The position numbers were made by a program, and so were the translations under genes. From assembly GCA_014762505.1 (NCBI GenBank), contig JABURS010000043.1, positions 1 to 64,000 of the forward strand: a stretch of 64,000 nucleotides of DNA. The letters are read 5' to 3'. Positions 46,742 to 55,619 of the stretch are shown here, one piece after another. Position 1 is the stretch's first letter; each line of letters begins with the position of its first letter. The notes under the pieces are model-generated. The model did no database searches. It saw only the letters and a program-made list of their open reading frames with translations, and had not been told where the DNA came from. The DNA comes from Chromatiales bacterium. GTDB taxonomy: Bacteria > Pseudomonadota > Gammaproteobacteria > SpSt-1174.

Positions 46742-47386
46742 TCAATCCCAGATCATGACTTCAACCGGTGTGGGGTTGTAGGCGTTGCAGGGGTTGTTGA
46801 GCTGTGGGCAGTTGGAGATGAGGATCATCACGTCCATCTCGGCCCGCATCTCCACGTAGCGGCCGGCGGCCGAGATACCGTCCTCGAACCGGAGCCCGCC
46901 TTCCGGGGTGACCGGCACGTTCATGAAGAAATTGATGTTCGAGGAAAGGTCGCGCTTGCCCATGCCATGGTCGAAGTGGGCCAGGGCCATGAGGAAGCTG
47001 TCGCGGCAGCTATGCATGTGGTGCTTGTCCAGCGCGTAGCGCACGGTGTTGCTCTCGGCCGAACAGGCGCCGCCGATGGTGTCGTGACGGCCGCAGGTGT
47101 CGGCGGTGATGGTGAGCATCACGTTGCCCTCGTTCGACAGCAGCTGCGTGCCGGTGGTGAGGTAGATGTTGCCCTGGTTGCGGATGGTGTCGTTGGCGCT
47201 GTAGCGCTCTTCCAGGTCGTTGGCGTTGTAGAACAGGGTGTCCACGGCCTGGTTGCCCTCGAGGTCGAGGATGCGAACGGTCTGGCCCTTCTTCACGACG
47301 TGCATGAAGGGCTCGCCGGCCGGCACAACCTCGCTGAAGATCGCCTGGCTGGCATCCAGGCTGCTTTCCACCAGTTGGGTACTCAT
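46742..47386 (-). CDS. cgdB: Carboxyguanidine deiminase subunit / urea amidolyase associated protein 2
   Basis: 214 residues of the DUF1989 family. Characteristic stretches are [40 protein letters not shown] and [20 protein letters not shown]. The cysteines and histidines of the TADTCGRHD motif probably bind a metal. In characterised guanidine degraders the two DUF1989 proteins form CgdAB, which deiminates carboxyguanidine to allophanate. It follows its partner gene by 17 bases with AAGGAG upstream. The assignment to A or B subunit is by resemblance only. Confidence 0.85.
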   Translation of the reverse strand: MSTQLVESSLDASQAIFSEVVPAGEPFMHVVKKGQTVRILDLEGNQAVDTLFYNANDLEERYSANDTIRNQGNIYLTTGTQLLSNEGNVMLTITADTCGRHDTIGGACSAESNTVRYALDKHHMHSCRDSFLMALAHFDHGMGKRDLSSNINFFMNVPVTPEGGLRFEDGISAAGRYVEMRAEMDVMILISNCPQLNNPCNAYNPTPVEVMIWD

Positions 47387-47403
47387 GTCGATGTCTCCTT
47401 GGT

Positions 47404-48138
47404 TCAGCCGAGCGGATACAGGCGTTCGGTGTTGATGAACGCACGCTGGTTCTGTTCGCAGTGGTTGCGGCAGGCGTCGTCAGGGCCGGGTTTCTCGGAG
47501 CGCCAGGCGGTGAGGTTCACGTCCTGCGGTGCGTATGCCGGGTTGGGGTCGAGCGGGTGCTGGCAGGTGGAGAGCGCCACCAGACAGTCCATCTCGAATC
47601 GCAGGTCGATGTGACTGCCCGCCTTCGAGTTGTTCGGCACGAACTGCATGTCGCCCGCGTCACTGACCACGATCTTGCTGAACAGGTTGAGGTTCGAGAC
47701 CAGGTCGCGGCGGCCGAGACCGTACTTGCCCAGCTCGTTGATCAGGCTATCGTAGCCGTTGCGGTGGTAGGCATTTCGGTGTTCCTGGTAGCGCGCCTCG
47801 CCGTACTTGACCTTCACCATCTTCGCGTTGGACACGCCGCCAATGGTATCGTGCCAGCCGCAGCTGTCAGACGTGATCGAACACATCACGCGGCCCATGT
47901 CGCTGTAGCAGACGTTGCCGGTGGTGAGGAAGGCCGTGTGCTGTCCCTTGAGCGTGTCGGCCATGTTGTAGCGCTCGCCGCGATCTTCCCAGTTGTAGAG
48001 CAGCATGGCGACGTTGGCCCCGCCGTTCACGTCGGTGAGACGCAGCGTGGTGCCGCGGCGCATCACCCCGGACCAGTGCGCACCACCGGGAACCAGTTCA
48101 TCCCAGAGGACCCGGCTGCTGTCGAGTGATTGAGTCAT
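47404..48138 (-). CDS. cgdA: Carboxyguanidine deiminase subunit / urea amidolyase associated protein 1
   Basis: 244 residues from [20 protein letters not shown] with AGGAGAG upstream; the longer frame would run through the operator. Same DUF1989 fold as the downstream gene: [52 protein letters not shown]. The C-terminus adds a Cys-containing tail ([20 protein letters not shown]) absent from the partner. It probably forms a heteromer with it. Operator site D lies 23 bases upstream, directly in the promoter position. Confidence 0.85.
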   Translation of the reverse strand: MTQSLDSSRVLWDELVPGGAHWSGVMRRGTTLRLTDVNGGANVAMLLYNWEDRGERYNMADTLKGQHTAFLTTGNVCYSDMGRVMCSITSDSCGWHDTIGGVSNAKMVKVKYGEARYQEHRNAYHRNGYDSLINELGKYGLGRRDLVSNLNLFSKIVVSDAGDMQFVPNNSKAGSHIDLRFEMDCLVALSTCQHPLDPNPAYAPQDVNLTAWRSEKPGPDDACRNHCEQNQRAFINTERLYPLG

Positions 48139-48160
48139 GTCGTTCTCTCCTGATGCGTCG

Positions 48161-48188
48161 TTAATACGAAAGTTCGTTCTGGTAATAC
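48161..48188. promoter_or_regulatory. GTATTAC-type operator, site D (one altered half)
   Basis: Read on the minus strand it is GTATTAC-N14-GTATTAA, the same form as site B. It sits between the NikR-like gene and cgdA, immediately upstream of the cgdA ribosome site, so it gives the deiminase pair its own controlled promoter. Confidence 0.7.
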
Positions 48189-48224
48189 CGCCAGGGCGAG
48201 GTTTTCCGTCCGGCACAAAGTCAC

Positions 48225-48683
48225 TCAGCCCGCCTTGCGCGCTGGCGGCTGGTGCACCTGCGGAATCAGCGTGGTGGTCAGCTCCAGCTTGCCCGAGATC
48301 ACGCCCCGGTTGGTGATCATCCGGTCGGCGATCTGTTGCAGGCGCGAGGCCGGCCCCTGGACGAGGATCACCTCCATGGTCTGCGAGTGCATGAGGTGCA
48401 CGTGCAGCGAGCTGATGACCTCATCGACGTGTTCGTGCTGCAGGTCGGCGAGTATCTTCTGCAGGCGTGGGGTCGAGTGGTCGTAGAGCAGGGTGATGGT
48501 GCCGGCCATAACCTCGTTGCCCAGCTCCCGCTTGTGCGCCACCACCTCGTGGCTGATCATCTCGGAGATGGCGGCCGAGCGGCTCTCGTAGCCGCGCGCA
48601 ATCACCATGTCGTCGAGCTGGTTGAGGAGCATCTCCGGCAGGGAGATGCTCACCCGGCTCACGCCACCTTGTCCCTTGATCAT
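48225..48683 (-). CDS. NikR-like ribbon-helix-helix regulator lacking the nickel cysteine
   Basis: 152 residues from MIKGQGGVSRVSISLPE with AGGAGAG upstream. N-terminal ribbon-helix-helix (SRVSISLPEMLLNQLDDMVI; R10 and S12 align with E. coli NikR R3 and T5, which contact DNA), then the ACT-like C domain. Of the four NikR nickel ligands, H83, H94 and H96 are kept (LQHEHVDEV, SLHVHLMHSQT) but the cysteine (C95 in E. coli) is T102. It may use a different metal or sense another ligand. It is encoded inside the cluster whose promoters carry NikR-spaced dyads, so it is very probably the cluster regulator. Confidence 0.85.
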   Translation of the reverse strand: MIKGQGGVSRVSISLPEMLLNQLDDMVIARGYESRSAAISEMISHEVVAHKRELGNEVMAGTITLLYDHSTPRLQKILADLQHEHVDEVISSLHVHLMHSQTMEVILVQGPASRLQQIADRMITNRGVISGKLELTTTLIPQVHQPPARKAG

Positions 48684-48714
48684 GTTTCTCTCCTGGCCAT
48701 TTCGTTTCGCCTGC

Positions 48715-50076
48715 CTAGAACAGGTGGCTGTAGCGTTCGATTTCCCAGGCAGAGATGGTCTGGTGATACGAGACCCACTCTGCACGCTTGTACTTGATGA
48801 ACTCGTCGCGCAGTTCCTGGCCCAGGGCCTCGATGACGAAGGGGTCGGCCTCGAAGGCGTCGATCGCCTCCGACAGGTTCTTCGGCAGGAACTCGATGCC
48901 GCGCGCCTCGCGCTCGGCATCGGTGAGCGCGTAGAGGTTGTCCTCCTGCGGCCGCCCTGGATCAATGCCTTCGCGGATGCCTTCAAGGCCGGCGGCCAGG
49001 GCGAGCGTGGCGGCGAGATAAGGGTTCACCGCGCCGTCGGCGTTGCGCGATTCGCAGCGCCCGCCGCCCATGGGCACGCGGATGGAGTTGGTGCGATTGT
49101 TCGAACCGAAGGAGTTGAACACCGGTGCCCAGGTGAAGTAGGGCATGTCACCCTGGCGTACCAGGCGCTTGTAGCTGTTCACCGTGGGGGCGAAGGCCGC
49201 ACACAGCGCCTTGCCGTGCTTGATGATGCCGCCGATGAAGTGGTAGCCGATATCGGTGAGGCCGAGACCGCGCGGGTCGTCCTTCGGGTCGCAGGCGAAG
49301 ACGTTCTCGCCGGTCTCGAGGTCGTACAGCGACATGTTGAAGTGCGCGCCATTGCCGGTCTTGTCGGCAAAGGGCTTGGGCATGAAGGTCGCGACCAGCC
49401 CCTCCTGCTTCGCGTACTCCTTGGCCATCAGACGCAGGAAGGTGAAGCGGTCGCAGGTGGTGAGGCCGTCGGCGTACATGAAGTCGAACTCGTACTGGCC
49501 GTTGGCGTCCTCGTGGTCGAAGGAATAGAGATCCCAGCCCAGCGCGTTGACGGTGGTGGCCATCTTGTCCAGCCAGGTGAACTGGTCGAGGAAGCCGCGT
49601 GCGTCGTAGCAGGGCTTGGTCAGCTTGTCATCGGGGTTGGGCACCTCGAGCGAGCCGTCCTCCTTCTGGCGCAGCACAAATACCTCGGCCTCGATGCCGA
49701 GGTTGAAGCCGAAGCCCATCTCGGCCGCCTTCGCCATCATGTTCTTCAGTGCGACGCGGGTGTTGAGCGGGTAGGGTTCGCCCTTGAAGTGATTGTCCGC
49801 CGGCATCCATGCCATCTCCGGCTGCCACGGCAGCTGGATGATGTGGTCGAGGTCCGGCACCGAGGCGATCTCGTCGTCGTTCGGCGCCTGGCCGAGGCCG
49901 TCCAGGGCATAACCGGTGTAGAGTTCGGAGCCGTGGGCCATGTGGGCCAGGTGGTCGATGGGGACGACCTTGCCCTTGGGTACGCCGTGTATGTCGACGT
50001 AGGCACCGAGGCAGTACTTCACGCCCTTGGACTTGAGCTGGTCCTGAATCTTTTTGATCTCTGCATCGGTCTTCAT
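48715..50076 (-). CDS. Glutamine synthetase-like ligase (GlnT / gamma-glutamylamide synthetase type)
   Basis: 453 residues. The GS catalytic domain is clear: [17 protein letters not shown] (metal Glu), [32 protein letters not shown] and [20 protein letters not shown]. Sequence style ([20 protein letters not shown]) fits the GlnT / type III annotated group, which also contains gamma-glutamylmethylamide synthetase. It could assimilate released ammonia or ligate an amine derived from the imported substrate to glutamate. It begins one base after the amidohydrolase gene. No classical GlnA adenylylation site is evident. Confidence 0.88.
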   Translation of the reverse strand: MKTDAEIKKIQDQLKSKGVKYCLGAYVDIHGVPKGKVVPIDHLAHMAHGSELYTGYALDGLGQAPNDDEIASVPDLDHIIQLPWQPEMAWMPADNHFKGEPYPLNTRVALKNMMAKAAEMGFGFNLGIEAEVFVLRQKEDGSLEVPNPDDKLTKPCYDARGFLDQFTWLDKMATTVNALGWDLYSFDHEDANGQYEFDFMYADGLTTCDRFTFLRLMAKEYAKQEGLVATFMPKPFADKTGNGAHFNMSLYDLETGENVFACDPKDDPRGLGLTDIGYHFIGGIIKHGKALCAAFAPTVNSYKRLVRQGDMPYFTWAPVFNSFGSNNRTNSIRVPMGGGRCESRNADGAVNPYLAATLALAAGLEGIREGIDPGRPQEDNLYALTDAEREARGIEFLPKNLSEAIDAFEADPFVIEALGQELRDEFIKYKRAEWVSYHQTISAWEIERYSHLF

Positions 50077-50077
50077 G

Positions 50078-50863
50078 TCAGGCCTTTCGTTCGTTCGGTT
50101 GTACGGGTTCGAAATAGGAATGGGGGAGCGGAGGCTCCTCGTCCATGCCGCGCGTTACCAGGGACGAGAGGTCCTCCACCATCCAGGCGTAAAGGATCTC
50201 GCCCTGTTCCCTGGTCGCCTGGCTGGGGAAGCCGGTGACGCCGTTGGTGCTGGTACGGTTCACGGGATGGGCGAAGACGCTGCCCGTCGTGCGGTCCGGG
50301 TCGTCGGCCTCGGTGATCTTTTCCTCTCGCACCATGTGCGGGGCGATGGCCAGCATTAGCGCGGTCTCGGCGGCGTTGGCGTGCCAGTCGCCGGCGTCGG
50401 CGAAGTGCTGTTCGCGTACGCGTGCGCTCACCGCCGGGGTGTTGATCAGGGCAATCATCAGGTCGTCGTGCGCGGCGCGCAGCATCTCGAGCCCGCAACG
50501 CAGCGGCGCCTCGTTGGTGACATGCCCATTGACCAGAAACAGGCGTTTGAAGCCGGAGGCATGCACCCAGTCGCCGATGTCCTTGATGACGTCGATGAGC
50601 GTCTTCGGGTTCAGCGCGATGGTGCCGGGCCAGCGTTTCGAGTGGCCGATGGAGCAGCCATAGGGCAAGGCCGGCAGCAGGGCCGCCCCGGTGTTGGTGG
50701 CCACGTCGCGGCACAGCCGTCCCGCGATTTCGGCATCCATGCCGCAGCCGAGGTGCGGGCCGTGCTGTTCGGTCGCACCCACCGGCAGGATCGCCGCGTC
50801 GATGCCCTTGACGGGCAGCGCACCGATCTCTTCCCAGGTCATCTGGTACCAGTCGTTCAGCAT
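50078..50863 (-). CDS. Creatininase-family amidohydrolase
   Basis: 261 residues. Creatininase fold with metal-binding motifs [20 protein letters not shown] (Glu, His, Asp) and [20 protein letters not shown] (His, Glu), then [15 protein letters not shown]. The family includes creatinine amidohydrolase and cyclic-amide hydrolases acting on guanidino or lactam compounds. Its start overlaps the ATPase stop by one base (TGATG). In this setting it may release a guanidine-type compound from a larger imported precursor; the substrate is unknown. Confidence 0.85.
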   Translation of the reverse strand: MLNDWYQMTWEEIGALPVKGIDAAILPVGATEQHGPHLGCGMDAEIAGRLCRDVATNTGAALLPALPYGCSIGHSKRWPGTIALNPKTLIDVIKDIGDWVHASGFKRLFLVNGHVTNEAPLRCGLEMLRAAHDDLMIALINTPAVSARVREQHFADAGDWHANAAETALMLAIAPHMVREEKITEADDPDRTTGSVFAHPVNRTSTNGVTGFPSQATREQGEILYAWMVEDLSSLVTRGMDEEPPLPHSYFEPVQPNERKA

Positions 50864-51783
50864 CAGTAGACGGACTCCACGTCGGCATCCACCGGCACCA
50901 TGCGCACCATGTTGAGATGGTCGCCGTTGATGCCCGGTTCCGCTTCTGCCTGCGGGGGGTGGATGAGTTGTTCCAGCCGGCGACGGGTGGCCAGGAACTC
51001 CGGGCTCAGGAACTGCTCCGGGGTACGTGGGTGCGGCACCGGCACCTCGATCAGTTCCTGCACCTCGCCCGGATGGGCCTTGAGCACCAGGATGCGGTCG
51101 GCCAGGTACACGGCCTCGTCGAGGTCGTGGGTGATGAAGAGGATGGTGACGTCGATGTTCTTCCAGATCTCGAGCAGGTAGGCCTGCATCTTGGCCCGCG
51201 TCTGTGCGTCGAGTGCGCCGAAGGGTTCGTCCATGAGCAGGATGCGCGGCTGGTTGGCCAGGGCCCGTGCGATGGCCACGCGCTGTTTCATGCCGCCCGA
51301 GAGTTGGTGCGGATAGGCATTGGCGAATTTGGACAGGCCGACGAGATCGATCCACTGCATGGCCTCGTCCTCGCTGGCCACGCGCCCGCGACCGGCCATC
51401 TCCAGGCCGAACATCACGTTCTTCTTCACCGTGCGCCAGGGAAACAGCGTGTAGCCCTGGAACACCATGCCGCGATCCGGCCCCGGGCCCTTCACCGGCC
51501 TGCCGTCCAGCAGCACCTCGCCGCTGCTCTGCTCCTCCAGCCCCGCCAGGGTGCGGATGAGCGTGGACTTGCCGCATCCCGAGGGGCCGATCACGCAGAC
51601 GAACTCGCGCTTGTGGGTCTGGAAGCTGATGTCCTTCAATGCCGTCACGCGACCCTGGGGGCTGTCGAACTCCTTGGTGAGGTTGTTCACCTCGAGGATG
51701 ACGGGCCGTTTTTTCAGTCGTGAGAAGCGATCGGCCACTTCGGGCGACTGGTCGAGATAGCTCGGCAGGGCTAGCGGTTTCAT
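50863..51783 (-). CDS. ABC transporter ATP-binding protein, nitrate/taurine type
   Basis: 306 residues from [20 protein letters not shown]; a GTG 30 bases upstream that overlaps the permease gene is an alternative start. All ATPase motifs are present: Walker [10 protein letters not shown], signature [15 protein letters not shown], Walker [14 protein letters not shown] and the switch His in [14 protein letters not shown]. It energises the permease encoded 22 bases upstream. The C-terminal extension of about 50 residues is unremarkable. Confidence 0.93.
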   Translation of the reverse strand: MKPLALPSYLDQSPEVADRFSRLKKRPVILEVNNLTKEFDSPQGRVTALKDISFQTHKREFVCVIGPSGCGKSTLIRTLAGLEEQSSGEVLLDGRPVKGPGPDRGMVFQGYTLFPWRTVKKNVMFGLEMAGRGRVASEDEAMQWIDLVGLSKFANAYPHQLSGGMKQRVAIARALANQPRILLMDEPFGALDAQTRAKMQAYLLEIWKNIDVTILFITHDLDEAVYLADRILVLKAHPGEVQELIEVPVPHPRTPEQFLSPEFLATRRRLEQLIHPPQAEAEPGINGDHLNMVRMVPVDADVESVY

Positions 51784-51805
51784 GGAGTTCTCGCTCGTCT
51801 GCTGT

Positions 51806-52768
51806 TCAGGCACGGGCGCCGTGGCGCTGCCAGGGAAAGATGCGTCGGCCGAGCCAGGCGAGGATCAGGTCGGTGGTCAGCCCGATGATCCCGATGATGA
51901 TGATGGCGGCGTAGACGTTGTCGAAGTTCTTGTATCGCGCCTGCTGGGTGATGAACCAGGTGATGCCCGAGCTGGTGCCGATCATCTCGGCCACGATCAG
52001 GTAGGTCCACGCCCAGCCGAGCAGGATGCGCATGTCGCGGTAGACATCGGTGATGATGCCGGGCAGTACGACCTTGAACAGCAGGGCAACGTTCTTCGCG
52101 CCCAGGGTCATGGCTGCCTCGAGCAGGGCCGGGTCGAGCTTGCGCGTGGTGTTGGAGATCACCAGCACCTGCTGGAAGAAGGTGCCGATGAAGATGATGG
52201 CGATCTTCGGTGCATCGTGGATACCGAGGATCGCGACCGCCAGTGCGCCGAACGCGGGTGCGGGCAGGTAGCGGAAGAATTCGATAAAGGGTTCGTTGAG
52301 GCGCGAGACCACGTCGTAGGTCCCGGCCAGGATGCCGAGCGGCACGCCGATCAGCGAGGAGAGAAAGAAGCCCCAGAAGATGACCTGGATACTGTCGGCC
52401 AGGCTTTCATGTAACCATTGCTCGTTGCGCCGTTCCGGCGGCGTGGTGAAGGCCGTGTAGAGTGCAGTGGCCACCTCGTGCGGCGCCGGCAGGTAGATGG
52501 GATTGGTGCGCCGACCCTCGGGCGGCGTCAGCCCTTCGGTGCGCATGGCCTCGAGTTCGCGCTCGAAGACCTCGCGATCGACCTGCATGCCCTCCCTGAA
52601 GTAGGAGACATCGCCGGGTTCGATCACCTCGACCTTGGGGTGCCAGAGGAATGGCAGGTAACTCACGAGCGCCCAGACCAGCAACGGAATGAGGAAGCTC
52701 AGCACGGCCAGGACTGTCCGTCGTCGCGGGTTCAGTTCCTTGCGCACGGCAAACCATGCCTCGCTCAT
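51806..52768 (-). CDS. ABC transporter permease, nitrate/taurine type
   Basis: 320 residues. An N-terminal helix (about 18-36) is followed by a long extracytoplasmic loop (about 40-110) and five further helices. The inner-membrane coupling motif reads [20 protein letters not shown]. The long loop after helix 1 is larger than in TauC/SsuC and is typical of the putative urea/guanidine subset. It is part of the six-gene minus-strand unit beginning with the binding protein at 53797. Confidence 0.92.
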   Translation of the reverse strand: MSEAWFAVRKELNPRRRTVLAVLSFLIPLLVWALVSYLPFLWHPKVEVIEPGDVSYFREGMQVDREVFERELEAMRTEGLTPPEGRRTNPIYLPAPHEVATALYTAFTTPPERRNEQWLHESLADSIQVIFWGFFLSSLIGVPLGILAGTYDVVSRLNEPFIEFFRYLPAPAFGALAVAILGIHDAPKIAIIFIGTFFQQVLVISNTTRKLDPALLEAAMTLGAKNVALLFKVVLPGIITDVYRDMRILLGWAWTYLIVAEMIGTSSGITWFITQQARYKNFDNVYAAIIIIGIIGLTTDLILAWLGRRIFPWQRHGARA

Positions 52769-52816
52769 GTCCTACCTCTCTCCGCTTGCTGGTCCGGGGT
52801 TTCGTGTGATGTCGGT

Positions 52817-53797
52817 CTACAGCGCGTCGGTGATCGTGGCGTCGATGTAGTCGTCGATCGGCTGCGGGTCCTTGTAGACCTCGTTGGCGACGTTGAACTC
52901 GTCGGAGAGCTTCGAGGAACCGTAGAGCGAGTCGAAGCCGTCGGTCTTCTCGAAGAAGCTGCGCGCTTCGTCCAGGGTGAGGATTTTGGTGCCTTCGATG
53001 AAGGTCTCGTACTCGGCCGGCTCGAGGCCCACGCGCGAGGCCATGATGCGCACGGCGTCGTCGCGGGTCTTCGGATCATTGATGTAATCGACCACGCGGT
53101 ACCAGACCCGGGCGACCTTGATCCATTCGTCGCGGTTGGCTGCGAGGCTGGAGGGCGAGACGGCCAGCACGTCGTAGATCAGCCCCGGCTCGTCGGCGCT
53201 GCTGTAGACGGCTGTGGCACCCGGCACCATCTGCAGTGCCATGCCCGAGTTCGGCTGCCAGGCGACGATGGCGTCCACGTCACCCGAGGCGAGCACCTGA
53301 GGCGTCTCGTTGGTGGGCACGTTCACGAGTTCCACGTCGGCCTCGCTCATGCCGTTTTCCTGGAGCGCATTGAGCAGCAGCAGGTGACCAACGAAGCCGA
53401 TCTCCACGCCCACCTTCTTGCCCTTGAGATCCTTGACGGAATCGATGCCGGGAGCGGCCACGACCATGTCGTTGCCGTTGGAGTAGTCGTTGATCAGGAT
53501 CATCACGTTGCGTGCGCCGGTGGCACCGGTGACGAGGGCGTCGCCATTGGTCATGGCCACGGCATCGAGCTGACCGGCGGCGAAGGCATCCATGGAGGCG
53601 ACGTAGTCGAACCATTCGAACTGCACGTCGACGCCGGCCTCCTTGAACCACTGTTTCTCGATGGCGACCTCCCAGGCTACCCAGCCGGGCCAGTCGCTGT
53701 AGCCGATCTTGAGCGGTTCGGCCAGGGCCTGGGCGGACATGCCCAGCATGGCGACGCCGGCCAGGGCGCCGAGCATTTTCTTGAGCGGATTTTTCAT
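52817..53797 (-). CDS. ABC transporter substrate-binding protein, nitrate/taurine-like
   Basis: 326 residues with a Sec signal (cleavage after ALA). The receptor core contains [60 protein letters not shown] and [16 protein letters not shown]. It is first in the operon: binding protein, permease, ATPase, creatininase-like, GS-like, NikR-like. It is a paralogue of the protein at 45585. A sigma-54 promoter and a perfect operator lie just upstream, so uptake is the step most directly controlled. Confidence 0.9.
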   Translation of the reverse strand: MKNPLKKMLGALAGVAMLGMSAQALAEPLKIGYSDWPGWVAWEVAIEKQWFKEAGVDVQFEWFDYVASMDAFAAGQLDAVAMTNGDALVTGATGARNVMILINDYSNGNDMVVAAPGIDSVKDLKGKKVGVEIGFVGHLLLLNALQENGMSEADVELVNVPTNETPQVLASGDVDAIVAWQPNSGMALQMVPGATAVYSSADEPGLIYDVLAVSPSSLAANRDEWIKVARVWYRVVDYINDPKTRDDAVRIMASRVGLEPAEYETFIEGTKILTLDEARSFFEKTDGFDSLYGSSKLSDEFNVANEVYKDPQPIDDYIDATITDAL

Positions 53798-53812
53798 GGT
53801 GCGGCCTCTTCG

Positions 53813-53840
53813 GTATTACCGTTGGTGAATCGGGTAATAC
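53813..53840. promoter_or_regulatory. GTATTAC-N14-GTAATAC operator, site C (perfect)
   Basis: A perfect copy of the dyad, 16 bases before the first gene of the transporter-regulator operon. It starts six bases downstream of the -12 box of a sigma-54 promoter, so it covers the expected transcription start. Bound regulator would block initiation. Confidence 0.82.
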
Positions 53841-53846
53841 GAACAG

Positions 53847-53862
53847 AGCAACGCCTGTGCCA
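53847..53862 (-). promoter_or_regulatory. Sigma-54 promoter of the ABC-transporter operon
   Basis: On the minus strand TGGCAC-AGGCG-TTGCT matches the -24/-12 consensus TGGCAC-N5-TTGCW exactly. Sigma-54 with NtrC is the classical nitrogen-limitation switch, which suits a nitrogen-scavenging operon. No activator site was identified. Confidence 0.75.
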
Positions 53863-53994
53863 GATATGGCCGGATACGCGCTAAGCGACTGTTAATACGT
53901 GGGATTGTGCCGACTGCGGAGGCCGGCTGTGGGCGTGCGCCGCCCCGTGCTGGTGCAGGGTTGCTTGTGGCAGACCCTTATTGGGGCAGGACGC

Positions 53995-55233
53995 CTAGCG
54001 GGCCGCCGGGTCGGGCAGGCGGAAGGAGAGCAGGGCCGCGAGCAGCACGAAGCCGGCCGATGCCCAGAGTGCGCCTGCAAGGCCGGCCGTCTGGTAGAGC
54101 ACGCCGGAGAGCACGGTACCGGTGAGTCGGCCGCCGGCGTTGGCCATGTAATAGAAGCCGACGTTCATGGCGACGCGGTCGTGATCGGCGTAGGCGAGGA
54201 TGAGGTAGGAGTGCACGGCCGAGTTGAGTGCGAACAACAGGCCGAAGATGGCGAGGCCCACGATGAGCACCGTAGCCGGGTCCCAGCCCTGCAGCAGTGC
54301 CAGGGCGATGCCGGCAGGGGCGAGCAGCAGCGCCGCCGCGCTGAGACGCGCCGTATTGCCGGTCGGGCCCCGGCCGTGGTGACTGCGGCGCAGCAGGCGT
54401 GGCGCACTGGCCTGCACCGCCCCGTAGCCGATGATCCACAGAGCGAAGAAGCTACCGATGGCCATGTGGTCCCAGCCGAGCACGGCGGAGAGATAAACGG
54501 GCAGGGCGACGACGAACCAGATGTCGCGCGCACCGAAGAGGAAGAAGCGCGCGGCCGACAGCCAGTTGATGGCCGGGGTGTTGGAGAAGACCTGCGTGAA
54601 TTTCGCACGGGCCTTCATCCTGCCTACGCCACTTGGCAACAGCGCGGCGGTGAGCAGCAGCACGAGGAAGAGGAGGCCCGCCAGCAGCGCCAGCGCACCG
54701 CGAAAGCCGATCAGCTGCAGCAGCGCTGCACCGACGAAGAAGCCTGCCCCCTTGAGTGCGTTCTTCGAGCCCGTGAGCAGGGCCACCCAGCGGAAGAGCT
54801 TCGACTCGTTGTCCGGTCCGCCTTCGTGCGCGATGGCCTTCACCGAGGCCTTGGCCGACATCTTGTTGAGGTCCTTGGCAATGCCCGACAGGGCCTGCGC
54901 GGCCATCACGTAGGCCACCGACAGCCAGGGGTCGGGAACGGTGAGCATCAGCAGGGCCAGCACCTGCAGGGCCATGCCGATGTGCATGGTCAGGTTGAGG
55001 CCGATGCGCGCGCCCAGCCAGCCGCCCACCAGGTTGGTGACGATGCCGAAGAACTCGTAGAACAGGAACAGCATCGCCACCTCGAACGGCGAATAACCGA
55101 GCTGGTGGAAGTACAGCACCACCAGCATGCGGATCGCGCCGTCGGTGATGGTGAAGCCCCAATAACCGCCGGTCACTACCAGGTAGTGGAAGAGTGAAGT
55201 TTGAAGTTTAAAGTTTGAAAGAAAGTGCATCAT
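53995..55233 (-). CDS. arsJ: Organoarsenical efflux MFS transporter ArsJ
   Basis: 412 residues, 11-12 helices. ArsJ signatures are GYWGFTITDGAIRMLVVLYF, FYEFFGIVTNLVGGWLGARI and GIAKDLNKMSAKASVKAIAH. It exports 1-arseno-3-phosphoglycerate made by the linked GAPDH, giving arsenate resistance. The first residues (MMHFLSNFKLQTSLFH) are not ArsJ-like; they are encoded by the inverted repeat beside the four-helix-bundle gene. That gene overlaps arsJ by four bases. The start may therefore have been rebuilt by an insertion. Confidence 0.92.
   Translation of the reverse strand: MMHFLSNFKLQTSLFHYLVVTGGYWGFTITDGAIRMLVVLYFHQLGYSPFEVAMLFLFYEFFGIVTNLVGGWLGARIGLNLTMHIGMALQVLALLMLTVPDPWLSVAYVMAAQALSGIAKDLNKMSAKASVKAIAHEGGPDNESKLFRWVALLTGSKNALKGAGFFVGAALLQLIGFRGALALLAGLLFLVLLLTAALLPSGVGRMKARAKFTQVFSNTPAINWLSAARFFLFGARDIWFVVALPVYLSAVLGWDHMAIGSFFALWIIGYGAVQASAPRLLRRSHHGRGPTGNTARLSAAALLLAPAGIALALLQGWDPATVLIVGLAIFGLLFALNSAVHSYLILAYADHDRVAMNVGFYYMANAGGRLTGTVLSGVLYQTAGLAGALWASAGFVLLAALLSFRLPDPAAR
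55189..55207 (+). repeat. Left inverted repeat of the four-helix-bundle element
   Basis: GAAGAGTGAAGTTTGAAGT, with a perfect reverse complement at 55601-55619. It lies within the first codons of arsJ and is extended by further AAGTTTGAA-like units up to about 55220. Confidence 0.85.
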
Positions 55234-55583
55234 GTCATGCCGCGCATTTTACGGATGATTGTGGTGAGAATGGCGATCAGTTCGTTGCACTCGTTTTGCA
55301 GTTCGACCAATCGTGTTTCTGCCACGAGGTCGGTTGCGGCCATCAGGCGCAGCCAGTAATGCGTCTCGCGTGCCTCCTTGCACGCAATGCTGTATTTGCT
55401 GATGAAGTCAGCCTCGCTCTGTGCTGCCTGACCTTCTTCTATGTTGGCTCCGATCGATGTGCCGGAACGAAGCAGCTGCGAGGCAAGCGTTCTTGAAGCC
55501 CCTGGCCGCTTGTCCAGCAACTGGCAGAGGCGCACGATGCGCGTGGCAAACTCGAAGCTCCTTTTCGGCAAATCAGATTTCAC
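55230..55583 (-). CDS. Four-helix-bundle (23S rRNA intervening-sequence type) protein
   Basis: 117 residues from a GTG with AAGGAG eight bases upstream; a TTG 24 bases earlier lies in the repeat. The family core is plain: LPKRSFEFATRIVRLCQLLD, LRSGTSIGANIEEGQAAQSE and SIACKEARETHYWLRLMAAT. Relatives are encoded in 23S rRNA intervening sequences and as accessory (Avd-like) proteins; their function is unsettled. It sits between GAPDH and arsJ, flanked by 19-bp inverted repeats, and has no arsenic role that I know of. It looks like an insertion into the operon. Confidence 0.9.
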   Translation of the reverse strand: MKSDLPKRSFEFATRIVRLCQLLDKRPGASRTLASQLLRSGTSIGANIEEGQAAQSEADFISKYSIACKEARETHYWLRLMAATDLVAETRLVELQNECNELIAILTTIIRKMRGMT

Positions 55584-55600
55584 TTCCTTGTCTCCTTCAG

Positions 55601-55619
55601 ACTTCAAACTTCACTCTTC
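55601..55619 (-). repeat. Right inverted repeat of the four-helix-bundle element
   Basis: The exact reverse complement of 55189-55207. It encodes the last residues and the stop of the GAPDH gene (SLKSEV then TGA). Confidence 0.85.

Noticed and set aside
48225-48683. A true nickel repressor NikR for urease or nickel import
   Set aside because: No nickel transporter or urease is nearby, the nickel cysteine is replaced and the operators have a different half-site.
53892-53898. A fifth GTATTAC-type operator (TTAATAC)
   Set aside because: Only one half-site; nothing similar at the required 16-base spacing on either side.
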